Source: Skermanella mucosa (GTDB lineage: Bacteria > Pseudomonadota > Alphaproteobacteria > Azospirillales > Azospirillaceae). Taken from it: DNA of 64,000 bases. Positions 22,142-34,776 of the stretch are shown here, piece after piece (the first letter of the stretch is position 1; every line of letters starts with the position of its first letter). A program made the translations under genes and the position numbers. The stretch is from positions 731,501 to 795,500 of the forward strand of contig NZ_CP086106.1 in assembly GCF_016765655.2 (NCBI RefSeq), given 5' to 3'. The notes beneath the pieces are model-generated. The model did not search any database. It worked only from the letters and a program-made list of their open reading frames with translations, and was not told the DNA's origin.

Positions 22142-25100
22142 ATGCGCATACTGCGTCCGTTCGGGCTCGCTCTCGCCGTGGCCCTTGGGTGTTCGACGGC
22201 AGCTCCGGCACAGCAACCCGCACCGGAACCGATCCCCGAAGCGCCGCCCTTCGGCGTCGCCGGGGTCGAGGTCCTGGCGGAACGCGACGTCCCCCAGGCC
22301 TGCTTCACCTTCACCCGCCCGCTGGAGAAATCCTCCCCGACCGACTACGCCGCGCAGGTGGAGGTCGAGCCGCCCGTGCGCGTGATCGCGATCGCCCGCG
22401 GCGCCACCCTCTGCCTCGAAGGGCTGAGCCACGGCGCCGGCTACGGCGTGACACTGAAAAGGGGGCTGCCGGGAGCCAACTCGGCGGCGCTCGGGGAACC
22501 CGCGCGCTACGAGGTGGCGGTGCCGGACCGCAAGCCCGTGCTGGCCTTCCGGGGCGCCGGCTACGTCCTTCCCCAGGTCGGCGCCGAGGGGCTGCCGCTG
22601 CGCACCGTCAACGTCGCCCGCGCCCGGCTGCAGGTGCTGCGCATCGAGGACCGCTCCCTGGTCGAGCAGATCTATTACGGCCGGATCAGCCAGGCGCTGA
22701 CCGAACTGGACGTCGGCGGCATCGTGGAGCGGAGCGGCACCCAGGTCTGGCAGGGGGAGATGGCGATCGGCGAAAGGCGGAACCAGGCCGTCGTCACGCC
22801 CTTCCCGGTGGAGGCGGTCATCGGCGCCTCGGGCGGCGCGCTGAAGCCGGGCGTCTATCTCGCCGTCGCGGGCAATGCCGACCGGGAGGGCGAGTCGTGG
22901 GAGGCCAAGGCCACCCAGTGGTTCGTCGTCTCCGACCTGGGGCTGACCACCTTCGCGGGGGAGGACGGGCTGCTGGTGTTCGCCCGCAGCCTGACCACCG
23001 CCGAGCCCGTGCCTGGGGTCGAGCTTCGGCTGCTGGCGCGCAGCAACGCCGAGCTGGGCAAGCTCTCGACCGGGCCGGACGGAATCGCCCGCTTCCCGCG
23101 CGAGGCCCTGGGCGGCACCGGCGGCGGCGCGCCCCAGGCGGTCTTCGCCTATGGCGCGTCCGGCGACATGGCGTTCCTGGACGTGGCCGCGGCGACCGAC
23201 CCGTCCGAACGCGCCGGCCCCGGCGCGGACGGGTCGCCCCTGGACGCCTGGCTCTATACCGACCGCGGCTTCTACCAGCCGGGGGAGACGGTCTTCCTCA
23301 ACGCCCTGCTGCGCGACGCCGGCGCGGTCGCGGCCGAAGGGCGCGCCCTGACCCTGAGGATCCTCCGCCCCGACGGGTTCGAGGTGGATCGGCGGCAGGT
23401 GGCCGACTCGGGCGCGGGAAGCTACCATCTCGGCCTGGAGCTGCCGCGTCCCGCCGCGGCCGGGCAATGGTCCGTCACCGCCCACCTGGAGCCGGACGGC
23501 GCGCCGATCGGCCGCGTCGATTTCGCGGTGGAGGACTTCGTGCCGCCGCGCCTCGACGTCGAGCTGGCGGCCGACCGCGACCAGGCGGATGCCGGCGCCG
23601 CCCTGGCGCTCCGGATCGACGGCCGGTACCGCAGGGCGGGACCGGCGGCGAAGCTGCCGGGCGAGCTGGCGGTGACCCTGCGCCGCGCGGCCGAGCCGTA
23701 CCCCCGCTTCGCCGGCTACCGCTTCGGCCTGGTCCAGCAGCCGTTCGAGCCGCTGCGGACCGATGCGCCGGGCTTCGTCACGGGTCCCGACGGCGTCGCG
23801 CGGGTGGACATCCGCCTGCCCGAGCCGCCCGACACCAGCCACGCGCTGGAAGCCGTCATCCAGGGCACGCTCTACGACATCGGCGGCCGTCCGGCGGTGC
23901 GCGAGATCGCCCTCCCGGTCCGGCACCAACCCTTCGCGATCGGGATCAAGCCCCGCTTCGGCGGCGATGCCGTGCCGGAGGGGGCCACCGCCGCCTTCGA
24001 CGTGGTCGCGGTCGGGCCGGACGGCGCGCCGCTCGACCGGCCCTCCCTGTCCTACGAGCTGTACGAGGAGGAATACGACTACGCGTGGTTCGAGGCGGAC
24101 GGCCACTGGGACTACCGGGCCCAGGTCAAGGACAAGCGCGTGACCGGCGGCACGCTGGCGGTCATGGCGGAACCGCCGGCCGACGGCCGCGCCGCGATCG
24201 AGCAGCCGGTCGGCTCCGGCCGCTACCGGCTGGAGGTTTTCGATACCGGAACGGGCGTCGCGACCAGCCTGCGGTTCTCGGCCGGCTGGTGGGTCACGCC
24301 GACCGCGGGCGAGCGGCCGGACCAGGTGGACGTGGCGGTCATGCTGCCGAAATATTCCGGTGGCGAAACGGCCAAGGTCTTCGTCAGGCCGCCCTACCAG
24401 GCCCAGGTGCTGGTCGCCGTCGCCGGCCGGGCCGTCCACCAGACGGTGCTGCGCCGGATCGGGCCGGAGGGCGCGTTCCTGGACGTTCCCGTGGACCCGT
24501 CCTGGACCGCAGGCGTCCATGTGGTCGCCACCGCCTTCGCGCCGGCCGAGCCGGCCCACGGCGCCCCGTCGCGCCGGGCAGTCGGCAGCGCGTGGCTCGC
24601 GGTCGATCCCGCGCCCCGGCGTCTCGACGTCTCGATCGCCGCCCCGGCCGATCTCGCCCCCCGCGGCCGGGTCCGCGTCCCGGTCACCGTGCGCGGGGCG
24701 GAGGAAGGCGCCCAGGTCCGCCTGACCCTGTCGGCGGTGGACGACGCCATGCTCCGGCTGACCGACTTCGCCGCTCCCGATCCGGCGATGCATTTTCTCG
24801 GCCGGCGCCCGCTCGAAGTCGACCTGCGGGACGTGGGGGGACCGCTGGTGGACCGTGACGGCGCCGCCGCCCCGCGGGGCATCCGGTCCGTCATGGTTCC
24901 GCCGGTGCGGCGCCGGCCGGGCGACCCGCCGCCGCCGCGCCGGAGAGAAATGACGGCGCTTCATTCCGGCATCGTCACGGTCGGCGCCGACGGCACGGCG
25001 GAGGTCCCGCTGGAGATTCCGGATTTCGACGGCCGCCTGCGCCTGATGGCGGTCGCCTGGACGCCGGCCAAGGTCGGCAGCGCCACCGCGACCGCCGCCG

Positions 25101-26939
25101 TCCGCGATCCCGTCCTGGTCGAGCTGGGTCTGCCCCGCTTCCTGGCGCCGGACGACGTGGCGCAGGTCCCGCTGACCGTGACCGACCGGGGCCGGAAAGG
25201 CGGGGACTATTCGGTTCGCTTCGCCGCCGAGGGAATGGTCGCCCTGCGCGACGGCGGCGAGGTGGCGCTCCGCGATGTCCGGCCCGGCAAGCCGGTCACG
25301 GTGCCGCTGACCATCGCCGGCACCGGCGTCGGCGCGGGGCTGGTCCGGGCCGAGGTCATCGGGCCCGACGGGTTCGCCGTCACCCGGGAATGGCAGGTCG
25401 GCGTGCGCCGCCTCCAGCCCGCCGTCTCGCGCCGCCACGTCGAACTGATCGAGCCGGGCCGGAAATCGACCGTCTCGCCCGACGCGGTGCCCGAACTGGT
25501 GGCACTCCGCCGCGAGACGGTCGCCGTCATGCTGGCGATCGGGACGATGCCCGACCTGGACGTGCCGGGATTGCTGCTGTCGCTCGACCGCTACCCCTAT
25601 GCCAGCGCCGAGCAGATCACCAGCCGGGCGATGCCGCTGCTCCGGCTCGGCCCCGTGATGGCGGCCCTGGACATCGCCCCGGAGGCCGAGGTCCGCCAGC
25701 GTGTCCAGCGCGCGATCGACCGGCTGATCTCGGTCCAACGGTCCGACGGCGCCTTCGCCATGTGGTCGTCCCAGGGGCCGGGGGAGCTCTGGCTGACCTC
25801 CTACGCGCTGGACTTCCTCGGCCGCGCGCGCGAGGCGGGCTACCGGGTGCCCGAGGCGCCCTGGCGGAAGGGGGGGCGAATGGCTGAACGGCGTGCTCGA
25901 CAACGCCTGGCTCGACGAGGCGGAACTGGCTGCGCGCGCCTATGCCCTTTACACGCTGGCAGGTAGCAAGGCGGTTGATTTGGCCGAGGCGCGCTATTTC
26001 CAGGAGACCCATTGGGACGCCCTGCCGACCCGGCTGGCCCGCGCCCAGGTCGCGGGGGCGCTCGCCCGGCTGGGCGACGCCGACCGCGCCGCCGAGGCCT
26101 TCGGCCGTCTCGACCGCGCCCGGGTAGAGCCCGGGGGAATGCGCGATTTCGGCTCGGAACTGCGCGACCAGGCAGCATTGATCGCGCTCCTGGCGGAAGC
26201 CGGGGGTGGCCGCGACCGGCTGACCGGCCCGGCCCGGCAGCTCGCCACCATGCTGGCCGACGCCGAGGCGACCAGCACCCAGGAGCGGGCCTGGGTGCTG
26301 AACGCCGCCGCCGCCCTGGCCTCCAAGGCCGGGGAGACGAAGCTGGCCCTGGACGGCCAGCCCGTGGCGGAGTCCGGCCCGCTGTACCGCCGGCTCCAGC
26401 CCGGCGACCGGGCGATGCCGATCGAGAACACCGGCCCGGCGCCGCTCTACCGGTCCGTCACGCTGGCGGGAGTGCCGGCGAACCCGCTGCCGGCCGATGC
26501 CGAAGGCTTCCGCATCCAGCGCACCATCCTCGGAACCGACGGCACCCCCGTCGATCCGGCCGGGGTGGAGAAGGGCCGGGTGCTGGTGATGATCCTCGAG
26601 GGCGAGAGCCTGCGGCGGGAGAACCACCAGGCGCTGGTCGTGGACATGCTTCCGGCCGGGTTGGAGATCGAGAATGTCCGGCTGGCCGACAGCGGGCAGC
26701 TCGGCGACCTGTCCTGGCTCGGCGATCTCAGCGCCGCCAACCACGTGGAGTTCCGCGACGACCGGTTCGTCGCCGAGCTGGACCTGACGCCCGACCGGCC
26801 CGCGTTCCGGCTGGTCTATCTGGCGCGGGCCGTGGTCCCGGGCGACTACGCCCTGCCCGGAGCCTATGTGGAGGACATGTACAGCCCCAACCTGTTCGCC
26901 CGCGGCCCCGCCGGGCGGATGGTGGTCGGGGAGGAGTAG
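22142..26939 (+). pseudogene. Bacterial alpha-2-macroglobulin family protein, interrupted by a +1 frameshift
   Basis: One large gene of about 1,600 codons is split into two frames. The first runs from ATG 22142 to a stop at 25966. The second continues from about 25878 to 26939. Homology passes from one to the other at a run of seven G at 25870-25876; removing one G restores WRKGGEWLNGVLDNAWLDE. The N-terminus is a signal peptide (RPFGLALAVALGCSTAAPA). Macroglobulin (MG) domains follow, then a bait-type region and the TED helical domain. The usual thioester motif CxEQ is replaced by SAEQ (serine codon 25604-25606), so this is the thioester-free type. Such proteins are thought to trap proteases in the periplasm. 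No pbpC gene accompanies it. A sequencing error is as likely as a true pseudogene. Confidence 0.82.
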
Positions 26940-26954
26940 GGCGCGCCGCCGGGA

Positions 26955-27152
26955 CTACGCCCCCCTGGGGCGGGCGCCGGCGTGCCGTCCGCCGGCCCTC
27001 CTGCGGGAGGCGATGAAGAGGATCGCCGCCAGCGCCGCCATCATCGTGCCGAGGCCGATGTAGAAGGCGATGGCGATCCCGATCGTGGCGGTGCCCATGA
27101 GTACGAGCGATAGGAGCCACACTCCCAGCGCCACGATAGCGCGGTCGGACAT
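26955..27152 (-). CDS. Small two-helix membrane protein of unknown function
   Basis: This 65-residue protein has two hydrophobic helices (about residues 5-24 and 28-48) and a basic Arg/Gly-rich tail. An AGGGG ribosome site lies about 8 bases upstream of its ATG. It ends 15 bases from the stop of the convergent macroglobulin gene. No family was recognised, and the gene call rests on the ribosome site and the membrane pattern. Confidence 0.45.
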   Translation of the reverse strand: MSDRAIVALGVWLLSLVLMGTATIGIAIAFYIGLGTMMAALAAILFIASRRRAGGRHAGARPRGA

Positions 27153-27386
27153 CTAACACCCCTGCAACTCTGTCTCTCTTGCCTCGACTATAGGCGTACG
27201 GATTTCGGCTCGCCCGTGGCAAGCTGTCGCTGGCCCGACTGAAGGGGAGGATTCTTAAAATGCAAATAAAACCCGCGCGGTTGAAACAAGCGGGCCGAGC
27301 CCCATATAGCGCCAGTCTTTTTGAATGAAATCAACAGCCAGCCGGTGGGCAGGGGGAAGCATGGAACCCGCGGAGGAACTCCGCCG

Positions 27387-29753
27387 ATGCTGAGTGCTAT
27401 TCTCGGCATCTTTGCATGGGCGCTGGTAGCACCAATTGTCGCAGGCAGATCGCCGAAACTGGGCGGATGGATCCTGGCCATCGTCCCGGCGGCTCTGACC
27501 GTCTGGTTCGCGGGATTCGTCCCCGAAATCGCCGCCGGCGGCGTGGTCCGCGAGGTGGTGCCCTGGATTCCGGGCCTCGACGTCAACCTGTCGTTCTATC
27601 TCGACGGCCTAAGCCTGACCTTCGCGCTGATGGTCTGCGGCATCGGCACGCTGATCGTGATCTATTGCGGCGGCTACCTGCATGGCGATCCCATGCTGCC
27701 CCGGTTCTTCCTGTACATCCTGGCCTTCATGGCCTCGATGCTCGGCGTAGTGCTGGCCGACAACGTGATCTCGCTGATCGTGTTCTGGGAACTGACCAGC
27801 GTCACGTCGTTCCTGCTGATCGGCTACCTGCACGACAGCCCCAAGTCGCGCCGGTCGGCGCTCCAGGCGCTGCTGGTGACCTCGCTGGGCGGACTGGTCA
27901 TGATGGCCGGGCTGATCCTGCTCGGGATCGTGGGCGGCAGCTTCGAGTTGAGCGAACTGGCCGGGCAGAGCGACCTGCTGCGCGAGCATCCGCTCTATCT
28001 CGCGATCCTGATCCTGATCCTGGTCGGCACCTTCACCAAGTCGGCCCAGTTCCCGTTCCATTTCTGGTTGCCCAACGCGATGGACGCGCCGACCCCGGTC
28101 AGCGCCTACCTGCACTCGGCCACCATGGTCAAGGCGGGCGTCTACCTGATGGCGCGACTCGCCCCGACCCTGGGCGGGACGGAGGTCTGGATCTACACGC
28201 TGGTGAGCTTCGGCGCCTTCACCTCGCTGCTGGGCGCCATCCTGGCGGTCCGGCAGACCGACCTGAAGAGGATCCTCGCCTACACCACGATCACGGCGCT
28301 GGGCCAGCTGACCATGCTGATCGGTATCGGCAGCACCTACGCCGTGGAGACCTTCGCCGTCTACCTGCTCGCCCATGCCTGCTACAAGGGCGCGCTCTTC
28401 ATGGGCGTCGGGGCCATCGACCACGAGACCGGCACGCGGGAGGTCGGCCAGCTCGGCGGCCTGTTGAAGCTGATGCCGGTCACCGCCGCCGCGGTCGGCC
28501 TGGCGGCCATGTCCAATGCCGGGCTGCCGCCGTTCCTGGGCTTCCTCGGCAAGGAATTCATGTATTCCAGCACGGTGGGCATGGCCGGGGACGGCATGGC
28601 GGCGCTCGGCTGGATCGCCACCCTGGCGATGCTGGCGTCCAACGCCCTGATGCTGGTCACCGCCGGCCTCGTCTTCGTCAAGCCCTTCCTGGGACCCAAG
28701 GTCGAGACGCCGAAGCATGCCCACGAGGCGCCGGTCAGCCTGTGGCTCGGCCCCGTCGTCCTGTCCGCGGTCGGCCTGGGCCTCGGCGTGTTCCACGGGG
28801 TGCTGGAGCGCCTGTTCGTGGCGCCCGTGGCCGCCTCGCTGGCGGGGCAGGCGGTCGATGTCCACATCTATCTCTGGGGCGGCTTCACCACCCCGCTGGG
28901 GCTCAGCATCGTGACCGTGGCGCTCGGCGCGGCACTCTATGTCGGCTGGTCCCGGGTCAAGGCGGCGCTCGACGGCGTCGCGCGCGCGCTGGGCTACGAC
29001 TCCGACGGCGGGTGGGACCGCATCCTCAAGGGGCTGGTCGGCGTCGCCTGGTGGCAGACGCGGGTTATCCAGTCCGGCTATCTGCGCCACTACGTGATGT
29101 TCACCATCGGCTTCACGACTGTGGCGATCGGCGCCACCATGGTGATCCACCGGGCCTTCACCATGCCCTCCGTCTCGGTGCTGGAGGCGCCCTATACCGC
29201 CTGGGTCCTGGCATTGACCGTGATCGCGGCGACCTCCGCCGCGGTCGTGGCCAAGTCGCGCCTCGTCGCGATCCTGTCGCTGGGCGTGGTCGGCGTCGTC
29301 ATCGCGCTGATCTTCCTGCTCTACGGCGCCCCGGACGTCGCGATCACACAATTCATGGTCGAGACCCTGGTGGTCATCATCGTGGCGCTGGTCCTGGCCC
29401 GCCTGCCGCGGCTGACCGCGTTCCAGCGGCCCAGCCGGCGAAGCGCCGCCCGCGACGCCGTCATCTCGATCGCCTTCGGCGCAGTCGTCACGGCGGTGAT
29501 GCTGGCGGTCATCGACCTGCCCATCCCGCTGGACCTCAGCGAGTATTTCGCGACCCGCAGCTATGTCGAGGGCTTCGGCCGCAACGTGGTCAACGTGATC
29601 CTGGTGGATTTCCGGGCGGTCGATACCCTGGGCGAGATCCTGGTGGTGGCGACCGCGGGGCTGGGGGCCTTCGCCCTGCTGAAGGCCCGCCCCCGGGGCA
29701 AGATGCCCGGGACGGCCCTTCCCCAAACCGAACGGACCGGAGAACGGCCATGA
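27387..29753 (+). CDS. mrpA: Na+/H+ antiporter Mrp subunit A
   Basis: This 788-residue membrane protein is the largest Mrp subunit, homologous to complex I NuoL with an extra C-terminal part. Visible features are the antiporter core with its conserved Lys/Glu helices ([55 protein letters not shown]). The C-terminal DUF4040/MbhE-like segment has [15 protein letters not shown] and [16 protein letters not shown]. The Mrp complex exchanges Na+ for H+ and supports pH and salt tolerance. ATG 27387 has GGAGG 10 bases upstream; TTG 27321 is unsupported. Genes A to G overlap by 1-4 bases or abut, so this is one operon. Confidence 0.93.
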   Translation: MLSAILGIFAWALVAPIVAGRSPKLGGWILAIVPAALTVWFAGFVPEIAAGGVVREVVPWIPGLDVNLSFYLDGLSLTFALMVCGIGTLIVIYCGGYLHGDPMLPRFFLYILAFMASMLGVVLADNVISLIVFWELTSVTSFLLIGYLHDSPKSRRSALQALLVTSLGGLVMMAGLILLGIVGGSFELSELAGQSDLLREHPLYLAILILILVGTFTKSAQFPFHFWLPNAMDAPTPVSAYLHSATMVKAGVYLMARLAPTLGGTEVWIYTLVSFGAFTSLLGAILAVRQTDLKRILAYTTITALGQLTMLIGIGSTYAVETFAVYLLAHACYKGALFMGVGAIDHETGTREVGQLGGLLKLMPVTAAAVGLAAMSNAGLPPFLGFLGKEFMYSSTVGMAGDGMAALGWIATLAMLASNALMLVTAGLVFVKPFLGPKVETPKHAHEAPVSLWLGPVVLSAVGLGLGVFHGVLERLFVAPVAASLAGQAVDVHIYLWGGFTTPLGLSIVTVALGAALYVGWSRVKAALDGVARALGYDSDGGWDRILKGLVGVAWWQTRVIQSGYLRHYVMFTIGFTTVAIGATMVIHRAFTMPSVSVLEAPYTAWVLALTVIAATSAAVVAKSRLVAILSLGVVGVVIALIFLLYGAPDVAITQFMVETLVVIIVALVLARLPRLTAFQRPSRRSAARDAVISIAFGAVVTAVMLAVIDLPIPLDLSEYFATRSYVEGFGRNVVNVILVDFRAVDTLGEILVVATAGLGAFALLKARPRGKMPGTALPQTERTGERP

Positions 29754-30169
29754 TGGACAGCCTGATCCTGAGGACGGCGACCCGGCTCCTGCTCAGCCTG
29801 ATGCTGCTCTTCTCCTTTTTCATCCTGCTGCGCGGGCACAACGAGCCGGGCGGCGGCTTCATCGGCGGCCTGATCGCCGCCAGCGCCTTCGCGCTCCATT
29901 CCATCGCCTATGGTCCCGCCGCCCTCCGCCAGGTGCTGGTCTTCGATCCCAAGGCGATCGTCGGCGCCGGGATGCTGTGCGCCATCGCCGCCGGCCTGTG
30001 GTCGGCGTTCCTGGGCGATGCCTTCCTGACCGGCCAGTGGCTGCACTGGGGCGAGGGGGATGCGGCGTTCCATGTCGGCACGCCGCTGCTGTTCGACGTC
30101 GGCGTCTTCCTGGTGGTGATCGGCGCGGTGCTGACCATCGTGCTGTCCCTGGAAGAGGAGGACGTGTAG
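29750..30169 (+). CDS. mrpB: Na+/H+ antiporter Mrp subunit B
   Basis: This 139-residue subunit has four transmembrane helices and the MnhB signature [14 protein letters not shown] near residue 30, followed by [16 protein letters not shown]. It starts on the mrpA stop codon (ATGA overlap), a sign of coupled translation. A second ATG follows at once. Its role is structural in the Mrp complex. Confidence 0.93.
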   Translation: MMDSLILRTATRLLLSLMLLFSFFILLRGHNEPGGGFIGGLIAASAFALHSIAYGPAALRQVLVFDPKAIVGAGMLCAIAAGLWSAFLGDAFLTGQWLHWGEGDAAFHVGTPLLFDVGVFLVVIGAVLTIVLSLEEEDV

Positions 30170-30654
30170 GTGGAAACCCTCATGGCCTTCACCCTGGGAT
30201 TCATGGCGGCCGGCAGCGTCTACCTGCTGCTCAGCCACAACCTCGTGCGCGTCCTGTTCGGCCTCATCCTGCTCAGCAACGCGGCCAATTTCGTGATCTT
30301 CGCGGCCGGCGGCATGACCGAGGGGCTGCCGCCGCTGATCGCCCCGGGCGCCAAGGAGCTGACCGGCGTCTACTCCAACCCGCTGCCCCAGGCCCTGATC
30401 CTGACCGCCATCGTGATCAGCTTCGGCCTGCTGGCCTTCGCGCTGGTGCTGGTCTATCGCGGCTACCAGGAGCTGGGCACGGTCGACAGCGACCGGATGC
30501 GCCTGGCCGAGCCGCCGCACCCCGACCAGGACATCCCCGAACCCGAGGAGCCGCGCCGCCCCCAGGTCCGGGACGCCTCGCACCGTGTAGAGAACATACG
30601 TGAGTCTGTCGGGAGTGAACCCGCCGGGCGTGAACCGGCCGGGAGCGACGCATC

Positions 30655-30658
<4 letters not shown>
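30170..30658 (+). CDS. mrpC: Na+/H+ antiporter Mrp subunit C with an extended hydrophilic tail
   Basis: This 162-residue NuoK-like subunit has three transmembrane helices with the conserved LLSHNLVRVLFGLILLSNAANF and LPQALILTAIVISFG. MrpC is usually about 110-125 residues. Here about 50 extra residues, rich in Pro, Glu and Arg, follow the last helix. The tail may be cytoplasmic and disordered. It starts with GTG directly after the mrpB stop, and its own stop overlaps the mrpD start (GTGA). Confidence 0.92.
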
Positions 30659-32195
<1,537 letters not shown>

Positions 32196-32199
<4 letters not shown>

Positions 32200-32669
32200 C
32201 CATGTTCATGTTCAACCTGGCCCTGGCGATCGTCTGGCAGGCCGTCACGGCCAGTTTCAGCATGGGCGGCCTGATGATCGGGTTCGTCGTCGGCTACGCC
32301 GTGCTGTGGATCGCGCGGCCGGTGTTCGGCAACGACCCGTATTTTTGGAAGCTGTGGCGCATCATCGGCTTCTTCTTCTATTTCCTGAAAGAGCTGGTGG
32401 TGTCCAGCCTGAAGGTCGCCTGGGACGTGGTGACCCCGCCGATCTATGCCCGGCCGGGGGTGGTGCGGGTGCCGATCGACGCCAGGACCGACCTGGAGAT
32501 CACCCTCCTCGCCAACCTGATCACGCTGACGCCGGGCACCCTGACGCTCGACGTGGCGCCCGACCGCAAGTCCCTGTACGTCCACGCCATGTTCATCGAC
32601 GACCCGGAGAAGGTGCGGGCCGAGATCAAGAACGGCATGGAGCGCCGCCTGCTGGAGCTGACGCGATGA
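32196..32669 (+). CDS. mrpE: Na+/H+ antiporter Mrp subunit E
   Basis: This 157-residue protein has two N-terminal helices and a soluble C-terminal domain with LANLITLTPGTLTLDV, the MnhE signature. The DPEKVRAEIKNGMERRLLEL end is typical of the family. It starts on the mrpD stop (ATGA) and ends on the mrpF start. Confidence 0.92.
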
Positions 32670-32980
32670 GAAGCGACCTGTCGCCCTTCCTCAACTGGTC
32701 TATCGAGATCACCTTCATCGTCCTGCTGATATCGATCCTGATCGCCTTCGTCCGGCTGGTCCGCGGACCCTCGCTGCCCGACCGCATCGTGGCGCTGGAC
32801 CTGCTGACCCTGCTGGCGGTCGGCGTCATCGCCCTGTTCGCGATCCGGGAGGACAAGCCCGTTTTCCTGGACGCCGCCATCGCGCTGGCCCTGGTGGCTT
32901 TCCTCGGCACCGTCGCCTATGCCCGTTTCCTGGAACGGCGCGGACGCCATGAACGCAAGATCGAGGAGCCCGGACCATGA
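32666..32980 (+). CDS. mrpF: Na+/H+ antiporter Mrp subunit F
   Basis: This 104-residue subunit has three transmembrane helices and the family motif RLVRGPSLPDRIVALDLL. A short charged C-terminus ends it. Both ends overlap their neighbours by four bases (ATGA), consistent with strict stoichiometric translation of the operon. Confidence 0.92.
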   Translation: MRSDLSPFLNWSIEITFIVLLISILIAFVRLVRGPSLPDRIVALDLLTLLAVGVIALFAIREDKPVFLDAAIALALVAFLGTVAYARFLERRGRHERKIEEPGP

Positions 32981-33357
32981 TCGGCACCGTCCTGGAGATC
33001 CTGGCCGGCGTTCTGCTGCTGGGCGGCGCCGCCTTCTCCCTGATCAGCGCGCTCGGCGTCCTGCGCCTGCCGGACGTCCTGATCCGCATGCACGCCTCCA
33101 GCAAGGCCGGCACCCTGGGCGCCGGCATGATCCTGCTGGCGGTGGCGGTCCTGTACGGCACCGACGAGATCATCGCCCGCGCCGTCGCCGCCATCTTCTT
33201 CCTGCTCCTGACCGTCCCGGTCGCCTCCCACATGATCGGCCGCGCCGCCTACATCACCGGCGTCAAGCTGTGGTCGGGCACCGTGGTGGACGAGGTCCGC
33301 GGGGAATACGAGAGCCGCGCCGCCGACCGCCCGAAGGTCTATCCCGAGAACCAATGA
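32977..33357 (+). CDS. mrpG: Na+/H+ antiporter Mrp subunit G
   Basis: This 126-residue, three-helix subunit shows the MnhG signatures GVLRLPDVLIRMHASSKAGTLG and TVPVASHMIGRAAYITG. It closes the seven-gene operon. Immediately downstream begins a repeat array rather than an obvious T-rich terminator. Confidence 0.93.
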   Translation: MIGTVLEILAGVLLLGGAAFSLISALGVLRLPDVLIRMHASSKAGTLGAGMILLAVAVLYGTDEIIARAVAAIFFLLLTVPVASHMIGRAAYITGVKLWSGTVVDEVRGEYESRAADRPKVYPENQ

Positions 33358-33364
33358 GGGAGCT

Positions 33365-33890
33365 TGCGCGTGGATGCGCGGGTCAAGCCCGCGCATGGAG
33401 GAAAAGAACATCCCCGGCTGTCCGGCACGGTTTCGCTCGGACCGCAAAGGCGATCGTCACGGGCGGCGACACTCCCTTTTCGTCATGACCGGACTTGATC
33501 CGATCATCCACGTGCAAACTCCATCACGCCGGTTTGCGCGTGGATGCGCGGGTCAAGCCCGCGCATGGAGGAAAAGAGCATCCCCGGCTGTCCGGCAGGG
33601 TTTCGCTCGGACCGCGCAAGCGATCGTCACGGGCCGCGACACTCCCTTTTCGTCATGACCGGACTTGATCCGGTCATCCACGTGCAAACTCCCTCATGCC
33701 GGTTTGCGCGTGGATGCGCGGGTCAAGCCCGCGCATGAAGGAAAAGAACATCCCCGGCTGTCCGGCACGGTTTCGCTCGGACCGCAAAGGCGATCATCAC
33801 GGGCAGCGACACTCCCTCTTCGTCATGACCGGACTTGATCCGGTCATCCACGTGCAAACTCCCTCATGCCGGTTTGCGCATGAACGAAAA
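33365..33890. repeat. Tandem array of a 170-bp unit, three copies plus a partial fourth
   Basis: The block TGGATGCGCGGGTCAAGCCC starts at 33371, 33541 and 33711, exactly 170 bases apart, and the array tapers off near 33881. Each unit contains two hairpins: ATGCGCGGG-TCAAG-CCCGCGCAT and ATGACCGGA-CTTGA-TCCGGTCAT (the second has a mismatch in the first unit). Copies differ by only a few bases. Short ORFs across it are artefacts of the repeat. Confidence 0.9.
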
Positions 33891-33903
33891 AGGGGTGCCC
33901 CGT

Positions 33904-33979
33904 AGGTCGGGTAGAGCGAAGCGGCACCCGACATCAACTCGCCGGATTGCGTCGGGTGCCGCTTCGCTCTACCCGACCT
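33904..33979. repeat. Perfect 29-bp inverted repeat
   Basis: Bases 33904-33932 (AGGTCGGGTAGAGCGAAGCG and nine more) are the exact reverse complement of 33951-33979, with an 18-base spacer. A related element is at 57597-57677. It lies between the 170-bp array and the OmpW gene and could form a long RNA hairpin. The arm sequence is of a type that recurs in many proteobacterial genomes. Confidence 0.88.
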
Positions 33980-34052
33980 GCATTTTTCTCCACGACGGTG
34001 AAGCCGTGCCGATCCGTATTCATCCTTGAAAGGACCGGCGGCCCAAACGAAA

Positions 34053-34074
34053 AATGCGGGCCGAAGCCCGCATT
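34053..34074 (-). terminator. Intrinsic terminator of the OmpW gene
   Basis: On the minus strand, AATGCGGGC and GCCCGCATT pair around a TTCG tetraloop and are followed by TTTTCGTTT. It lies 27 bases after the OmpW stop codon and is a textbook Rho-independent terminator. Confidence 0.88.
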
Positions 34075-34101
34075 CTCCGCGATCCGACGGTGCGGTCCGG
34101 C

Positions 34102-34776
34102 TTAGAAGCGGTAGCCGAGGCCGACGCCGAAGATCCAGGGGTTGATGTCCACGTCGGCCTTCAGCGCGGTGCCGCCCAGGTTGGCCTTGACGTCGGTGCT
34201 CAGCCACAGCTTCTTGACGTCGACGTTCAGCGACCACGGGCCGGAGATCGCGTAGTCGATGCCGGCCTGGAGGGCGAAGCCGAAGCCGTCCTCGTAGCTG
34301 ATCGAACGCAGCGCACCCTTCGACTCGTTGTAGAAGATGGTGTAGTTGACGCCGGCGCCGACATAGGGGCTGAACCGCTCCTTCGGGGCGAAGTGGTACT
34401 GCGCCGTCAGGGTCGGCGGCAGCAGCCAGACACTGCCCAGGTCCAGGCCGTTGGAGGCGTCCACGTCGTGCTTCGTGGTCGCGGCGATCAGTTCCAGGGC
34501 GATGTTGTCCGTAATGAAGTAGGAAACGTCGACTTCCGGAACATAGGCGTTGCCGAGCCGGGTGTTCAGGGTGGTGTCGACACCGCCCGCCGTCTTGATG
34601 TCGCCGCGCTCGGTCGGGATCACGCCGATGCCGCGCAGGCGGATGTTGATGTCGCCGGCGGCCTTGGGCTTGAAGGCGGCGGCTTCCTGGGCGCTGACCG
34701 GGGCCGGGGTGCCGGCGGCGAACAGGGCTGCAGTCAGGGCAGAAACGGCACAGGCGACACGCCAGGAACGAACCAT
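34102..34776 (-). CDS. OmpW-family outer membrane beta-barrel protein
   Basis: This 224-residue protein has a signal peptide of about 29 residues (ACAVSALTAALFAAGTPAPVSA) and an eight-stranded barrel pattern. OmpW landmarks are INIRLRGIGVIPTE, YVPEVDVSYFITDNIALELIA, LPPTLTAQYHF and FSPYVGAGVNYT, with a C-terminal phenylalanine (GLGYRF) for BAM recognition. Such proteins form narrow hydrophobic channels and respond to stress. The start at 34776 has GGAG 8 bases upstream; the longer frame is not supported. Confidence 0.92.
   Translation of the reverse strand: MVRSWRVACAVSALTAALFAAGTPAPVSAQEAAAFKPKAAGDINIRLRGIGVIPTERGDIKTAGGVDTTLNTRLGNAYVPEVDVSYFITDNIALELIAATTKHDVDASNGLDLGSVWLLPPTLTAQYHFAPKERFSPYVGAGVNYTIFYNESKGALRSISYEDGFGFALQAGIDYAISGPWSLNVDVKKLWLSTDVKANLGGTALKADVDINPWIFGVGLGYRF

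Noticed and set aside
22037-25903. 1288-codon minus-strand frame opposite the macroglobulin gene
   Set aside because: Shadow ORF; composition is Arg/Gly/His-rich without motifs, while the plus strand has clear family homology.
33365-33890. CRISPR array
   Set aside because: The repeat period is 170 bp, units are near-identical throughout, there are no unique spacers, and no cas genes are present.
33374-33905. Several short plus-strand frames starting MRGSSPRMEE or MTGLDPVIH
   Set aside because: They are the 170-bp repeat read in one frame; such peptides are classic artefacts of these palindromic repeats.
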